From NCBI GenBank assembly GCA_023458595.1, contig JAEWYT010000088.1, forward strand, positions 62,001 to 126,000: a stretch of 64,000 bases of DNA. Direction: 5' to 3'. This document shows, one piece after another, positions 1 through 9,375 of the stretch; position 1 is the first letter of the stretch, and every line of letters begins with the position of its first letter. The translations under genes and the position numbers were made by a program. The notes below the pieces were generated by a model. That model was not told the origin of the DNA and searched no databases. It saw only the letters and a program-made list of their open reading frames with translations. The stretch is from Pseudomonadota bacterium. GTDB lineage: Bacteria > Pseudomonadota > Alphaproteobacteria > Rhizobiales > Tepidamorphaceae.

Positions 1-22
1 ACCGGAAGGCCGCCGTCGCCCG

Positions 23-1138
23 ATGCGCATCGCCATCGTCCTGCCCCGCAACATGCGCTACGCCGCGGACGGGGCGACGTCGATCGACCTGTGCACGCGC
101 GACTTCGTGCTGCACTCGCGCTTCAGGGCCGGCATCACGGTGATCGGCGAGACGCTGAAATGGCCGTTCACCGACGTGCCCTACGTCGGCATCGAGGGCA
201 TCAGGAAGGCGTTCGGCCCGCTCAGCTTCACCCCCGTGCGCGCGGCGATCGAGCGGGCGGACCCCGACGTCATCCTCGTCCAGCAGTATCCGCCGGCGGC
301 GGCGCGCATCCAGGCGGGCTTCCCGCGCATTCCCGTCGTCGTGCAGCGCCACGCGCTGGCGCCGGGCGGGTGGATCGGCCGGCGGCTGTGGCGCGACCGA
401 CACTACCGCAACCTCGCCGGCGTGATCTTCGTCTCCGAGGCCGCGCGGGCGAACTATTCGGGCCGGCCGCGCTCGGCCGTCGTCCACAACGGCATCGACA
501 CGCGGACCTTCGTGCCGGCCGCGCAGAAGGAGCCGATCGTCCTGTTCGCCGGTCGGGCGGTGCCGGAGAAGGGCGTCGAGCCGTTCGCGCAGGCCGCCGC
601 GGCGGCGCTGAAGGAGCGGCCGGGCTGGCGCGCGGTGCTGGCGCTCGGCGGCGGCAGGGCAGCGGGGGCGACGGTCGACCGCGTGCGCAGCCATCTCGCC
701 CCGCTCGGCGAGCGCGCCGAGATCCTGACCGACCTGCCGCACGGCGAGGTGATGGACCTGTTCGCCCGTGCCGCCGTCGCCGTGGTGCCGAGCGTCTGGG
801 CCGAGCCGTTCGGGCGCACGGCGCTGGAAGCCATGACCTGCGGGGCGGCGGTGATCTCCTCGGGCCGCGGCGGCCTGCCGGAGGTCACCGGCGACGCGGC
901 GCTGACCGTGCCGGACGTCGAGCCCGAGACGATCGCCGCGGCGATCGGCCGGCTGACCGACGACGCGGGCGAGCGCGAGCGGCTGCAGGCGGCCGGGCGG
1001 CGGCGCGCCGTCTCCTTCTTCGACATCCGCATCGTCACCGCGGGCTTCGACGACCTCCTCGCCGAGATCGGCGGCCTCGATCCCGAAGCCCACGTTCCCC
1101 GCGCGATGCGGGTGCCGCCGGGCGAGGACAGGCCGTGA
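23..1138 (+). CDS. GT4-family glycosyltransferase
   Basis: A 371-residue GT-B glycosyltransferase of family 4, expected to act in the cytoplasm with a nucleotide-sugar donor; the acceptor cannot be read from sequence. The N-terminus MRIAIVLPRN opens the first Rossmann fold. The donor-binding half holds EPFGRTALE at about residues 261-269, which gives the two glutamates of the family's EX7E motif, followed by a GGLPEV loop. Length is typical. The start is the ATG at 23. Only 22 bases precede it, so any operon partner to the left is outside the window. It converges on choV, and that gap contains palindromic repeats. A role in cell-surface polysaccharide synthesis is inference. Confidence 0.85.
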   Translation: MRIAIVLPRNMRYAADGATSIDLCTRDFVLHSRFRAGITVIGETLKWPFTDVPYVGIEGIRKAFGPLSFTPVRAAIERADPDVILVQQYPPAAARIQAGFPRIPVVVQRHALAPGGWIGRRLWRDRHYRNLAGVIFVSEAARANYSGRPRSAVVHNGIDTRTFVPAAQKEPIVLFAGRAVPEKGVEPFAQAAAAALKERPGWRAVLALGGGRAAGATVDRVRSHLAPLGERAEILTDLPHGEVMDLFARAAVAVVPSVWAEPFGRTALEAMTCGAAVISSGRGGLPEVTGDAALTVPDVEPETIAAAIGRLTDDAGERERLQAAGRRRAVSFFDIRIVTAGFDDLLAEIGGLDPEAHVPRAMRVPPGEDRP

Positions 1139-1197
1139 CGAGGGCGACGCCCGGCGAGGCGTAGTCAGCGAGGCCTTCGGAGCGGCTGCGGCCGCAT

Positions 1198-1333
1198 GGG
1201 TCGTGGATCGGGTCCAGGACACCGGCTTATTCGAGAAGCACGGCCTCGTCCTCGAAAGGCGCCGGCACCGGGTTCGTCCGGGGCGTGACCGGGCACCATA
1301 ACTCGGCCCCGTGTCCTGGACTCGATCCAGGAC
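1198..1333. repeat. palindromic repeats in the GT4/choV convergent gap
   Basis: The 291-base gap 1139-1429 contains no gene. At 1313-1333 an 8-bp arm GTCCTGGA, a 5-base loop and the exact complement TCCAGGAC form a perfect hairpin. A diverged relative (GGATCGGGTCCAGGAC) lies at about 1205-1220. The same arms recur at 3729-3749. They look like a dispersed intergenic palindrome of the REP type and may also help end convergent transcripts. Confidence 0.6.
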
Positions 1334-1429
1334 CCGGGCAGCCGCGCTTCCGGGGACGCGCCGGCCACTGCCTCCAGCCCATCCGCGTCATGCCCGGGCC
1401 GGTCCCGGCCGCGCCCGCGAGGGCGGGGG

Positions 1430-2599
1430 TTACGACCGCCCGAGCAGGCCGTCGTAGATCTCGGCGTCGCCGACCTTGCCGACGACCGCGCCGTTGTCGA
1501 CGACGAGGACGGGCAGGCCGGTGGCGAGCCGGGCCTGCATCAGGTCGCGCACCGCCGTCTCGGGCGGGCAGGTGCAGACCGTGCCGGGCGCGGGCGGGGC
1601 GCCGTCGAGGGCGACGAGCGTCGCCTCCGCCCCGCTCACCCGCACGGCGCCGTCCTCGCCGAGCTCGAGGCCGGCGGCGCCGTCGAGCACACGGGCGCTG
1701 CCGCGGCGCTCGCAATCGCCGCCCCTGCGCATCAGCTCGACGGCGCGCAGCACCGAAAGCGGGTTCATGTGGGCGACGAAATCGGCGACGTAGTCGTTGG
1801 CCGGGTCGAGGACGATGTCGTGCGGGGTGCCGAACTGGACGACGCGGCCGCCTTCCATGATGGCGATCTTCGAGCCGATCTTCAGCGCCTCGTCGAGGTC
1901 GTGGCTGACGAAGACGATGGTGCGCTTCAGGCGCTTCTGCAGCTCCAGAAGCTCGTCCTGCAGACGCGAGCGGATCAGCGGATCGAGGGCGGAGAACGGC
2001 TCGTCCATCAGGAGGATCGGCGCGCTCGTGGCGAAGGCGCGCGCCAGGCCGACGCGCTGCTGCATGCCGCCCGACAGCTCGTGCACCTGTTTCGATCCCC
2101 AGGCCGCCAGGCCGACGAGCTCGAGCTGGGCTGCGACCCGCTCCTTGCGCTCGGCGGCGGGCATGCCGGCGAGCTCGAGGCCGAAGCCGACGTTCTCCTC
2201 GACCGTGCGCCAGGGCAGCAGGCCGAACTGCTGGAACACCATCGCCACGCGGTGGCGGCGCAGGTTCCTCAATTCCTCGGGCGAACAGGTCGTCGGATTG
2301 ACGAAGCGCTCGCCGTCGCGCACCAGCACCTCGCCGCGGATCACCCTGTTGAGGCCGTTGACGGCCCTGAGCAGCGTCGACTTGCCGGAGCCGGACAGGC
2401 CCATCAGCACGACGATCTCGCCTTCCAGCACGTCGAGGGTGCAGCCGGCCGCACCGAGGATCTGGCCGGTCTCCTTCTGGATCTCCTCGCGGCTGCGTCC
2501 CGCGTCGATCAGCGGCAGCGCCGATGCCGGGGTCTTGCCGAAGACGATGTCGACGTTCCTGAAGCGGACGGCCGGCGGACGGGCTTCCGGATCGGCCAT
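1430..2599 (-). CDS. choV: choline/betaine ABC transporter ATP-binding protein
   Basis: The 389-residue ATPase of a ProV/OpuA-type importer, hydrolysing ATP at the inner membrane to drive choline uptake. The Walker A motif GLSGSGKST, the signature LSGGMQQRVGLARAFA and the Walker B motif ILLMDEPFSALDP are all intact. The long N-terminal extension before Walker A and the C-terminal CBS-like region (from about residue 275) are typical of ProV-type subunits, where CBS domains can sense ionic strength. It starts one base after the choW stop codon, so the two are probably translationally coupled. The choline assignment, rather than proline betaine, rests on the divergent betI-betA genes and the ChoX-like binding protein. 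Confidence 0.9.
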   Translation of the reverse strand: MADPEARPPAVRFRNVDIVFGKTPASALPLIDAGRSREEIQKETGQILGAAGCTLDVLEGEIVVLMGLSGSGKSTLLRAVNGLNRVIRGEVLVRDGERFVNPTTCSPEELRNLRRHRVAMVFQQFGLLPWRTVEENVGFGLELAGMPAAERKERVAAQLELVGLAAWGSKQVHELSGGMQQRVGLARAFATSAPILLMDEPFSALDPLIRSRLQDELLELQKRLKRTIVFVSHDLDEALKIGSKIAIMEGGRVVQFGTPHDIVLDPANDYVADFVAHMNPLSVLRAVELMRRGGDCERRGSARVLDGAAGLELGEDGAVRVSGAEATLVALDGAPPAPGTVCTCPPETAVRDLMQARLATGLPVLVVDNGAVVGKVGDAEIYDGLLGRS

Positions 2600-2600
2600 G

Positions 2601-3446
2601 TCAACCCCTCCCCCCGGTCGATTCCTTCCTGAAGAAGCGGTCGAGGACGATGGCGACGAGGACGATCGCCACGCCGACCTCGAAGCCGCGGGCGATGTTG
2701 ACCTGGTTCAGCGCCCTGAGCGTCGGAACGCCGAGGCCGTCGGCGCCGACGAGGGCGGCGATCACCACCATCGACAGCGACAGCATGATCGTCTGGGTGA
2801 GGCCGGCCATGATGTTGGGCAGCGCGTAGGGCAGCTCGACCTTCCACAGGAGCTGGCGCCTGGTCGCGCCGAAGGCCTCGCCCGCCTCGACCAGCGCCGT
2901 CGGGGTCGAGGAGATGCCGAGCTGGGTCAGGCGGATCGGCGCGGGAACCGCGAAGATGACGGTGGCGATCAGGCCCGGCACCATGCCGAGGCCGAACAGG
3001 ATCAGGGCCGGGATCAGGTAGACGAAGGTCGGGATCGTCTGCATCAGGTCGAGGATCGGCCGCAGCACCTCGTAGAGCCACGGCCGGTGCGCGGCGGCGA
3101 CGCCGACCGGCACGCCGACCAGCATGCACACGAAGGTCGAGGAGACGACGAGCGCCAGCGTCTCGGTCGTCTCCTTCCAGTAGCCCTGGTTGATGATCAG
3201 CAGCATCGCGGCGAGCACGAAGAGCGGGAAGGCGAGGTTGCGCCGCACGACCCAGGCGAGGATCACGGCGAGCGCGACGATGACGAAGGGATGGGGCGTC
3301 TGCAGCAGCCAGAGGATGCCGGCGATCATGTGCTCGAGGACGAGGGCGATGAAGTCGAACAGCCAGGCGGCGTTCGCGGTCAACCAGTCGACGAAGGATT
3401 TCGCCCACTGTCCGATCGGGATCTTGTGGTCAACGAGCCACTGCAT
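2601..3446 (-). CDS. choW: choline ABC transporter permease
   Basis: A 281-residue inner-membrane permease of the binding-protein-dependent family (ProW/OpuAB type). Several hydrophobic helices are visible, beginning near residue 30. The segment ALVEAGEAFGATRRQLLWKVELP at about residues 160-185 matches the cytoplasmic EAA loop that docks on the ATPase. It lies directly upstream of choV. Unusually for this operon type, a 445-base non-coding stretch separates it from choX. Family and role are clear; substrate comes from context. Confidence 0.9.
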   Translation of the reverse strand: MQWLVDHKIPIGQWAKSFVDWLTANAAWLFDFIALVLEHMIAGILWLLQTPHPFVIVALAVILAWVVRRNLAFPLFVLAAMLLIINQGYWKETTETLALVVSSTFVCMLVGVPVGVAAAHRPWLYEVLRPILDLMQTIPTFVYLIPALILFGLGMVPGLIATVIFAVPAPIRLTQLGISSTPTALVEAGEAFGATRRQLLWKVELPYALPNIMAGLTQTIMLSLSMVVIAALVGADGLGVPTLRALNQVNIARGFEVGVAIVLVAIVLDRFFRKESTGGRG

Positions 3447-3662
3447 GAGACGCTCCCCTCCCGGCGTCGATCCGGCACGGCACGCGGGTCGTCAGACGCG
3501 CGTCCCGTGCCGGATACTAGCGCGATATCCCCCCGGCCGAAGCCATATCGCGCCGTTCGCTTCGTTCTCCCCGCCCGCTACCGCCAGCCTCGTTCGGCCC
3601 CGCCTCGTCCGCAGACGAGCGGAAAGCGAAGAATCCGGCTCCTCGGCAACCGCCCGACTGGG

Positions 3663-3681
3663 CCCCGGATCAAGTCCGGGG
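3663..3681. repeat. palindrome CCCCGGA-N5-TCCGGGG
   Basis: Perfect 7-bp arms around the loop TCAAG. The same design (GGA-N5-TCC core with GC-rich arms) occurs at 7477-7495 and in extended form at 3729-3749 and 1313-1333. Confidence 0.65.
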
Positions 3682-3728
3682 CGCTCCGCTGTGCCCGAGG
3701 CATGGCGTCGCCACCGGACCAGACCCGT

Positions 3729-3749
3729 GTCCTGGACTTGATCCAGGAC
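3729..3749. repeat. palindrome GTCCTGGA-N5-TCCAGGAC
   Basis: Perfect 8-bp arms around the loop CTTGA. The arms are identical to those at 1313-1333, so the two copies flank choW-choV. Confidence 0.7.
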
Positions 3750-3891
3750 CCATGCGGCCGTTCCGCGAGCCGCAGCCGATACGGAAACCGCTCAACGCGG
3801 GGTGCGCAACGATAAGGACATCGGGGACCAGACATCGCGGAATGGCGCGGGCCGACGACCGATGGAGCGACGTCGCCGGCCCCGCCGCCCG

Positions 3892-4848
3892 TCACTTGCC
3901 CAGATGCTTGGCGACGGCTTCCCTGGCGTTGCCGCCCTCGTAGGTGGTCACGCCTTCGACCCAGCCTTCCCACATGCCGGGGTTCTTCTTCAGCCACTCG
4001 GTGGCGGCGACGTCGGCTTCCTTGCCGTCGTCGAGGATCGCGCCCATGATCTCGTTCTCCATCGCCAGCGTGAACTTCTGGTTCTTCAGCAGCTTGCCGA
4101 CGTTCGGGCACTCCTCGACGAAGCCGGCCGCGACATTGGTGTAGACGGTGGCGCCGCCGAGGTCCGGACCGAAGTAGTCGTCGCCGCCCGGCAGGTAGAC
4201 GATGTCGAAGTTGGCGTTCATCGGGTGCGGCTCCCAGGCGAGGAAGACGATGTCCTCCTTGCGGGAGACGGCGCGGGCGACCTGGGCGAGCATGCCCTGC
4301 TCGGAGGATTCGACGAGCTGGAATTCCTTCAGGTTGAAGGCGTTCTTGTCGATCATGTCGAGGATCAGGCGGTTGCCGTCGTTGCCCGGCTCGATGCCGT
4401 AGATCTTGTCGTGCAGGTCCTCGCGGAAGTCGGCGATGTGGGCGAAATCGACGAGGCCCTTGTCGAAGCTGTATTTCGGCACGGCCAGCGTGTACTTGGC
4501 GCCCTCCAGGTTGACGCCGAGGCTGACCACCGACTTGTCGTCGAGATAGGGCTGGATATCGGCCTGCATGGTCGGCATCCAGTTGCCGAGGAAGACGTCG
4601 ACGTCCTTGTTCTTCAGCGAGGCGTAGGTGACCGGCACCGACAGCACCTTGATGTCGGTCTCGTAGCCGAGCGCCTTGAGCACCACCGAGGTCGCCGCCG
4701 TGGTCGCCGTGATGTCGGTCCAGCCGACGTCGGAGAAGGTCACGACCTTGCAGGATTCCGGGTCCTTGGCAAAGGCGCCGGTGGAGACGAGCGCCGCGAC
4801 GGCGAGGCTTCCCACGCCGGCGAGCAGGCTTCGAAGACAGATTTTCAT
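3892..4848 (-). CDS. choX: periplasmic choline-binding protein
   Basis: A 318-residue substrate-binding protein of an OpuAC/ProX-type importer, secreted to the periplasm to capture choline and deliver it to ChoWV. The ATG at 4848 is preferred to one 48 bases upstream because MKICLRSLLAGVGSLAVAAL then forms a clean signal peptide ending near AFA. Aromatic-rich segments VGWTDITATT, GNWMPTMQAD and FLAWEPHPMN are placed as expected for residues that box the quaternary amine in this family. It is divergent from betI with a symmetric site between them, which suggests choline-dependent control. Confidence 0.9.
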   Translation of the reverse strand: MKICLRSLLAGVGSLAVAALVSTGAFAKDPESCKVVTFSDVGWTDITATTAATSVVLKALGYETDIKVLSVPVTYASLKNKDVDVFLGNWMPTMQADIQPYLDDKSVVSLGVNLEGAKYTLAVPKYSFDKGLVDFAHIADFREDLHDKIYGIEPGNDGNRLILDMIDKNAFNLKEFQLVESSEQGMLAQVARAVSRKEDIVFLAWEPHPMNANFDIVYLPGGDDYFGPDLGGATVYTNVAAGFVEECPNVGKLLKNQKFTLAMENEIMGAILDDGKEADVAATEWLKKNPGMWEGWVEGVTTYEGGNAREAVAKHLGK

Positions 4849-4994
4849 GGCGATTGAAACCTCCCGTTGGTGACAGTCGCCGGCGACAGCCGACACCGGC
4901 GATACCGAACACGAAAAGCAGCGGCTCCCACCCTTTCGGCCGCTGCGGCAATCGCGGCGATGGAAGCACTTTACCTTGCGTTTGGCAAGTTATA

Positions 4995-5014
4995 TTGATT
5001 GATCAGTCAGTCAA
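4995..5014. promoter_or_regulatory. candidate BetI operator between choX and betI
   Basis: TTGATTGATCAGTCAGTCAA forms a dyad with arms TTGA-TGA and TCA-TCAA. It sits in the AT-richest part of the choX/betI gap. On the minus strand a TATAAC hexamer directly follows it, so a bound repressor would cover a likely choX promoter. TetR-family BetI repressors are released by choline; assigning this site to BetI is inference from position and symmetry. Confidence 0.5.
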
Positions 5015-5071
5015 CGAAACGGGTGGAAACCGGGCACGGAACGGCCCGGACGCCCGGGCGGGGCCGCCGTC

Positions 5072-5689
5072 ATGCCGAAGCTTGGAATGGAGCCGATCCG
5101 CCGCCGCGCGCTGATCAGCGCGGCGATCGAGACGATCCACGACCGCGGCTTCTGCGACGTCACCGTCGGCCAGATCGCGCGGCGCGCCGGCGTGTCCTCG
5201 GCGCTGGCGCACCACTATTTCGGGTCCAAGGAGGATCTGCTGATCGCCACCATGCGGCACCTCCTGCAGGAACTCGGCAAGGCGATCGTGCAGCGGCTGA
5301 AGAAGGCGAGGAGCCCGCGCGAGCGCGTCTTCGCGGTGATCGCCGGCAATTTCGCGCCCGACCAGTTCCAGCCGGCGACGATCTCGGCCTGGCTCGCCTT
5401 CTACGTCCAGGCGCAGACCGTGCCGGAGGCGCGCCGGCTGCACCGCATCTATGCGCGCCGGCTGAAGAGCAACCTCGTGCACGGGCTTTCGCTCCTGATC
5501 CCGCGCGATCGGGCGGTCGACGCGGCGGAGGGCGCGGCTGCGCTGATCGACGGCTTGTGGATCCGCTACGCGCTCGCCGAGAACGCGCCCGATCCGGACG
5601 CGGCGATCGCGCTCGTCGAAGCGTTCGTCGAGTCCCGGCTCGGGGAGTCCCGGCTCGGGGAATCGCTTGCGGGGCGGGGCCGGCAATGA
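5072..5689 (+). CDS. betI: TetR-family choline-responsive repressor
   Basis: A 205-residue TetR regulator close to BetI, which represses choline-to-betaine genes until choline is present. The N-terminal helix-turn-helix reads [28 protein letters not shown] at about residues 29-56, and the C-terminal ligand domain has normal length. The C-terminus carries a small 12-base tandem duplication ([11 protein letters not shown]). Its stop overlaps the betA start by four bases (ATGA), so the two are co-translated. It is divergent from choX. Confidence 0.9.
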   Translation: MPKLGMEPIRRRALISAAIETIHDRGFCDVTVGQIARRAGVSSALAHHYFGSKEDLLIATMRHLLQELGKAIVQRLKKARSPRERVFAVIAGNFAPDQFQPATISAWLAFYVQAQTVPEARRLHRIYARRLKSNLVHGLSLLIPRDRAVDAAEGAAALIDGLWIRYALAENAPDPDAAIALVEAFVESRLGESRLGESLAGRGRQ

Positions 5690-7350
5690 GCACGGGCCTG
5701 GAGGCCGACTACGTCATCGTCGGCGCCGGCTCGGCCGGCTGCGCGCTCGCCTATCGCCTCAGCGAGGACGGGCGCAATTCGGTGATCGTGCTGGAAAAGG
5801 GCGGCACCGACTTCGGCCCGCTGATCCAGATGCCTCTCGCCTTCTCGATCCCGATGAACATGGCCCGCTACGACTGGGGCTACCACACCGAGCCCGAGCC
5901 GCACCTGAACGGGCGCCGGCTCGCCGTGCCGCGCGGCAAGGTGATCGGCGGCTCCTCCTCGATCAACGGCATGGTCTACGTGCGCGGCCACGCCCGCGAC
6001 TTCGACGCCTGGGAGGAGATGGGCGCGCGCGGCTGGGGCTTCCGGCACGTGCTGCCCTACTTCAAGCGGATGGAGACGAGCCACGGCGGCGAGGCCGGCT
6101 GGCGCGGCACCGAGGGGCCGCTGCACGTCACCCGCGGGCGGCTCGAAAACCCGCTCTACAGGGCCTTCATCGAGGCCGGCGGCGAGGCCGGCTACCCGCT
6201 GACGGCGGACTACAACGGATGCCGGCAGGAAGGCTTCGGCGCGATGGAGATGACGGTGTGGCAGGGCCGGCGCTGGTCGGCCGCCAACGCCTATCTCCGC
6301 CCGGCGCTGAAGCGGGGCAACGTCCGGCTGGTCACCGGCGTCGAGGCGGAGCGCATCGTCTTCGAGGGAAGGCGGGCGACCGGCGTCGCCATCCGCCGGG
6401 GCGCCACGAGGCGGACGGTGACGGCGCGGCGCGAGGTGATCGTGGCGGCCTCGTCGATCAACTCGCCGAAGCTCCTGATGCAGTCGGGCGTCGGCAAGGC
6501 GGAAGACCTGAAGGGCCACGGCATCGACGTCGTCGCCGACCGGCCGGGCGTCGGCGCCAACCTGCAGGATCATCTGGAAATCTACGTCCAGTACGGCTCG
6601 CGCCAGCCGATCACGCTGAACAGCCACCTGAACTGGGTCTCGAAAGCCTGGATCGGGGCGAACTGGCTGTTCCTGCGCCGGGGCCTGGGCGTCTCCAACC
6701 AGTTCGAGTCCTGCGCCTTCATCCGCTCCGCCGCCGGCATCGAGTATCCCGACATCCAGTACCATTTCCTGCCCGCCGCCGTGCGCTACGACGGCAAGGC
6801 GGCGGTCGACCGGCACGGCTTCCAGGTCCATGTCGGGCCGATGCGCTCGCGCTCACGCGGGGCGGTGACGCTCAGATCGAACGATCCGGCCGAAGCGCCG
6901 CGCGTTCGGTTCAACTACATGTCGGAGCCCGAGGACTGGGCAGAGTTCCGCGCCTGCATCCGCCTGACCCGCGAGATCATGGCACAGGCGGCGATGGAGC
7001 CCTTCGCCGACGGTGAGATCGCGCCGGGCCCGCACGTCGAGGACGACCAGGCGATCGACGACTTCCTGCGCGAGCACGTCGAGAGCGCCTACCATCCGTG
7101 CGGGACCTGCCGGATGGGATCGGCGGACGACGCGCACGCCGTGATCGACCCGCACTGCCGGGTGATCGGCGTCGACTCCCTGAGGGTCGTCGATTCCTCG
7201 ATCTTCCCGCGCATCACCAACGGCAACCTCAACGCGCCGTCGATCATGGTCGGCGAGAAGGCCGCCGACCTCATCCTCGGCCGCGATCCCCTGCCCGCCT
7301 CGAACCAGGAGCCGTGGATCAACCCGGACTGGCGCGAGAGGCAGCGGTAG
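5686..7350 (+). CDS. betA: choline dehydrogenase (GMC oxidoreductase)
   Basis: A 554-residue FAD-dependent enzyme oxidising choline to betaine aldehyde, and possibly on to glycine betaine. The dinucleotide-binding motif [18 protein letters not shown] is at residues 7-24. The GMC signature [20 protein letters not shown] lies at about 87-106. The catalytic HPCGTCRMG and the C-terminal [19 protein letters not shown] are intact. The start ATG overlaps the betI stop. No betB (betaine aldehyde dehydrogenase) or betC follows; the next gene is convergent and unrelated, so the second step must be encoded elsewhere or done by BetA. Confidence 0.92.
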   Translation: MSTGLEADYVIVGAGSAGCALAYRLSEDGRNSVIVLEKGGTDFGPLIQMPLAFSIPMNMARYDWGYHTEPEPHLNGRRLAVPRGKVIGGSSSINGMVYVRGHARDFDAWEEMGARGWGFRHVLPYFKRMETSHGGEAGWRGTEGPLHVTRGRLENPLYRAFIEAGGEAGYPLTADYNGCRQEGFGAMEMTVWQGRRWSAANAYLRPALKRGNVRLVTGVEAERIVFEGRRATGVAIRRGATRRTVTARREVIVAASSINSPKLLMQSGVGKAEDLKGHGIDVVADRPGVGANLQDHLEIYVQYGSRQPITLNSHLNWVSKAWIGANWLFLRRGLGVSNQFESCAFIRSAAGIEYPDIQYHFLPAAVRYDGKAAVDRHGFQVHVGPMRSRSRGAVTLRSNDPAEAPRVRFNYMSEPEDWAEFRACIRLTREIMAQAAMEPFADGEIAPGPHVEDDQAIDDFLREHVESAYHPCGTCRMGSADDAHAVIDPHCRVIGVDSLRVVDSSIFPRITNGNLNAPSIMVGEKAADLILGRDPLPASNQEPWINPDWRERQR

Positions 7351-7476
7351 GCGCGGCCGTTCGAAGCGCCTGCCGACCGCGCCTGCCAACTCCGGCCGCC
7401 CGCCCCGAACCCTCCGTTGTCATTGCCGCGCCTGTCCCCGCAACCCATGAACGCCGCGCGATCCGTGGTCATGGAT

Positions 7477-7495
7477 GCCCGGAACAGGTCCGGGC
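7477..7495. repeat. palindrome GCCCGGA-N5-TCCGGGC
   Basis: Perfect 7-bp arms in the 193-base convergent gap between betA and the PhnD-like gene. It may act as a bidirectional terminator. Its design matches the palindromes at 3663-3681 and 37932-37950. Confidence 0.6.
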
Positions 7496-7543
7496 ACGAC
7501 ACCGAGGGGGCGGCGCGCTCGGTGGAAGCGTCGGGCCCCGGGC

Positions 7544-8344
7544 CTACGCCAGCTTCGGATAGCCCGCCGCGACCGCGCCCTTCTCCATCGCGGCGATGGC
7601 GTCGTAGGCTTCTTCCTCCAGCACCTCGACGCCGGCGATGAGGAGCGAACGGCGGAGGCCGGCGGTCGCGGGATCGGCGAACACCTCGGCGAAGGCCGCG
7701 CGGATCGCGTCCACCTCCGCGTCGCCGCGACGCGCCGCCGTGACGAACGGCAGGGCCGGCGCGGACGGGCTCCAGCCGACCACCCTGAGGCGCGACGCGA
7801 CGTCGCCGCGACAGTGCTCGGCGAGCGCCCAGCAGACGCAGTCGATCGCCGCGCAGTCGGCATGGCCCTCGGCGACGGCGATCATGGAGTTCAGGTGCGC
7901 GCCGGTCTCGACGGTTTCCGCGAAGAACCGGCCGTCCACCGCGAGCGGGGCGGCCATCGCGCGGAAGGCGGAGTAGCCGGACTGGGAATCGGTCGCGTTG
8001 CAGGCGGCGGTCCGGCCGCGCAGGTCGCGCAGGCTTCGGGCGGGATCGTCGGCGCGAACCACGACGGCGCTGCGATAGGTCGGTCCCTCGCAGCCATCGG
8101 CGACGTAGACCGGGGTCGCCACCAGCCGCACCGTGCCGCGCAGGGCGGTGACATAAGGATAGCCGCAGGTCTGCGAGAGCAGCAGATCGGGGTCGCGCCA
8201 CTGCTCGCCGCACGGCCGGTCGCGGTCGAGCGCTTCCGGCGCGTCGAGCCTGCGCGCCCGCAAGGCACGGCTCAGCGCCGCCCACAGGGCATCGGTCTCG
8301 GGCCGGATCTCCGGCCAGTCGTACATCGGCAGGGATGCGATCAC
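7544..8344 (-). CDS. PhnD-like phosphate/phosphonate-type binding protein
   Basis: A 266-residue protein of the PhnD/transferrin-type periplasmic-binding fold. Seen: an early SLPMYDWPE segment, SQTCGYPYVTAL, RSAVVVRADDPARSLRDLRGRTAACN, then SGYSAFRAM, a core typical of solitary PhnD-like proteins. There is no obvious signal peptide from the GTG at 8344 or from the in-frame ATG at 8326, and no permease or ATPase gene is adjacent, so a transport role is not supported locally. It could be a cytoplasmic or sensor-like solute-binding protein. It runs convergent to betA. Confidence 0.75.
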   Translation of the reverse strand: MIASLPMYDWPEIRPETDALWAALSRALRARRLDAPEALDRDRPCGEQWRDPDLLLSQTCGYPYVTALRGTVRLVATPVYVADGCEGPTYRSAVVVRADDPARSLRDLRGRTAACNATDSQSGYSAFRAMAAPLAVDGRFFAETVETGAHLNSMIAVAEGHADCAAIDCVCWALAEHCRGDVASRLRVVGWSPSAPALPFVTAARRGDAEVDAIRAAFAEVFADPATAGLRRSLLIAGVEVLEEEAYDAIAAMEKGAVAAGYPKLA

Positions 8345-8371
8345 GCGGGTGAAGCTAGCACAGGGGCGAAA

Positions 8372-9325
8372 CTAGCGCCGCATGAAGGGATGGGCCACCG
8401 GCTCCTTGCCTTTCAGCAGGTGCCGGCGGGCGAGATCGAGATAGCCGTCGAAGCCGTAGCCGCCGTTCTCGGCGCGGTAACGCTCGCGCTCCTCGCGGTA
8501 GAGGCGGGGCAGTTCGTACCAGGGCACGCGCGGGCGGGAATGGTGGACGTAGTGCAGGTTGTTGTTGAGGAACAGGAAGGCGATTAGCGGGTTCGCCTCG
8601 ATGATCGCGGTGCGCTGCGGCACGTCCGGGTGGGCGCGGTGCTCGGCGTAGGTGCGGATCATCAGCAGCGACAGGCCGGGCCAGGAGGCGAGCAGGAGAT
8701 AGGCCCAGACGCTCATGCCGCTCGCCAGGATCCAGGCGGCCACCGGCACGCAGCCGGCTACGTGGAGCGCCCAGGCCCGGGCCACCTCCCGGTCCCCGGC
8801 GCGGATCGCGCGCAGGTCGTGGCGGATCAGGCCGGCGGTCGACAGCGGCGGGCCGACGATCAGCCGGCCGAGAAGCGACCTGTTGACGTGCAGCAGCAGC
8901 CGCATCGGCCCCGACAGGGCGGCGTAGTCCCGCTCGGCGAGATACCACGATTCCGGATCGTCGTAGGGGTCGGTCAGGCGGGCGTCGTGATGGTGCTTCA
9001 GGTGCGTGTCGCGGAAGCGGCGGTAGGGAATGACCAGGCAGAGCGGCGGAAAGACGAGGGCCTCGTTGACCCAGAGCCGTCGCGTCGGATGGCCGTGCAG
9101 CGCCTCGTGCCTGAGCGAGGACTGCAGCGCAACGCAGCAGGCGGCCAGCGCAGCGAACAGGAGCGCCGGCAGGACATCGTGGTACCAGACGACCGCCATC
9201 CAGACGGCGTAGCATCCGGTCAACGCCAGGAAGGTCGGCCATTCGACCGCCCGGCGCCGCCTGCGGCGCGCATCCGCGGCGATAGCGACCGAAACAGCCA
9301 GTTCTTCGCGGGTAAGGTCCCCCAT
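8372..9325 (-). CDS. membrane fatty-acid desaturase family protein
   Basis: A 317-residue integral membrane di-iron enzyme. Three histidine boxes are visible: HEALH (within LRHEALHGH, about residues 73-81), HLKHHHD (about 107-113) and HYVHHS (about 247-252). The order and spacing fit acyl-lipid desaturases and related hydroxylases, which use O2 and electrons to modify acyl chains. Hydrophobic pairs precede the first and third boxes. It is divergent from an XRE regulator across a symmetric intergenic site, so that regulator probably controls it. Exact substrate and regiochemistry cannot be read from sequence. Confidence 0.85.
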   Translation of the reverse strand: MGDLTREELAVSVAIAADARRRRRRAVEWPTFLALTGCYAVWMAVVWYHDVLPALLFAALAACCVALQSSLRHEALHGHPTRRLWVNEALVFPPLCLVIPYRRFRDTHLKHHHDARLTDPYDDPESWYLAERDYAALSGPMRLLLHVNRSLLGRLIVGPPLSTAGLIRHDLRAIRAGDREVARAWALHVAGCVPVAAWILASGMSVWAYLLLASWPGLSLLMIRTYAEHRAHPDVPQRTAIIEANPLIAFLFLNNNLHYVHHSRPRVPWYELPRLYREERERYRAENGGYGFDGYLDLARRHLLKGKEPVAHPFMRR

Positions 9326-9375
9326 CGTTTGAAGAATCGGCGATTTGCCGGCTATCCGGCAACGCGAGAATAGTT

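Larger units (their letters stand above)
3447..3891. other. 445-base non-coding gap inside the choX-choW-choV unit
   Basis: I see no convincing gene here on either strand. The gap holds two palindromes. CCCCGGA and TCCGGGG flank a 5-base loop at 3663-3681. GTCCTGGA and TCCAGGAC flank a 5-base loop at 3729-3749. Both sit between the binding-protein gene and the permease gene. In transcripts they could act as partial terminators or 3'-end stabilisers, leaving choX more abundant than choWV. That role is inference. Confidence 0.55.

Noticed and set aside
4849..4896. Longer choX starting at 4896
   Set aside because: The extra 16 residues would bury the signal peptide and do not resemble the family.
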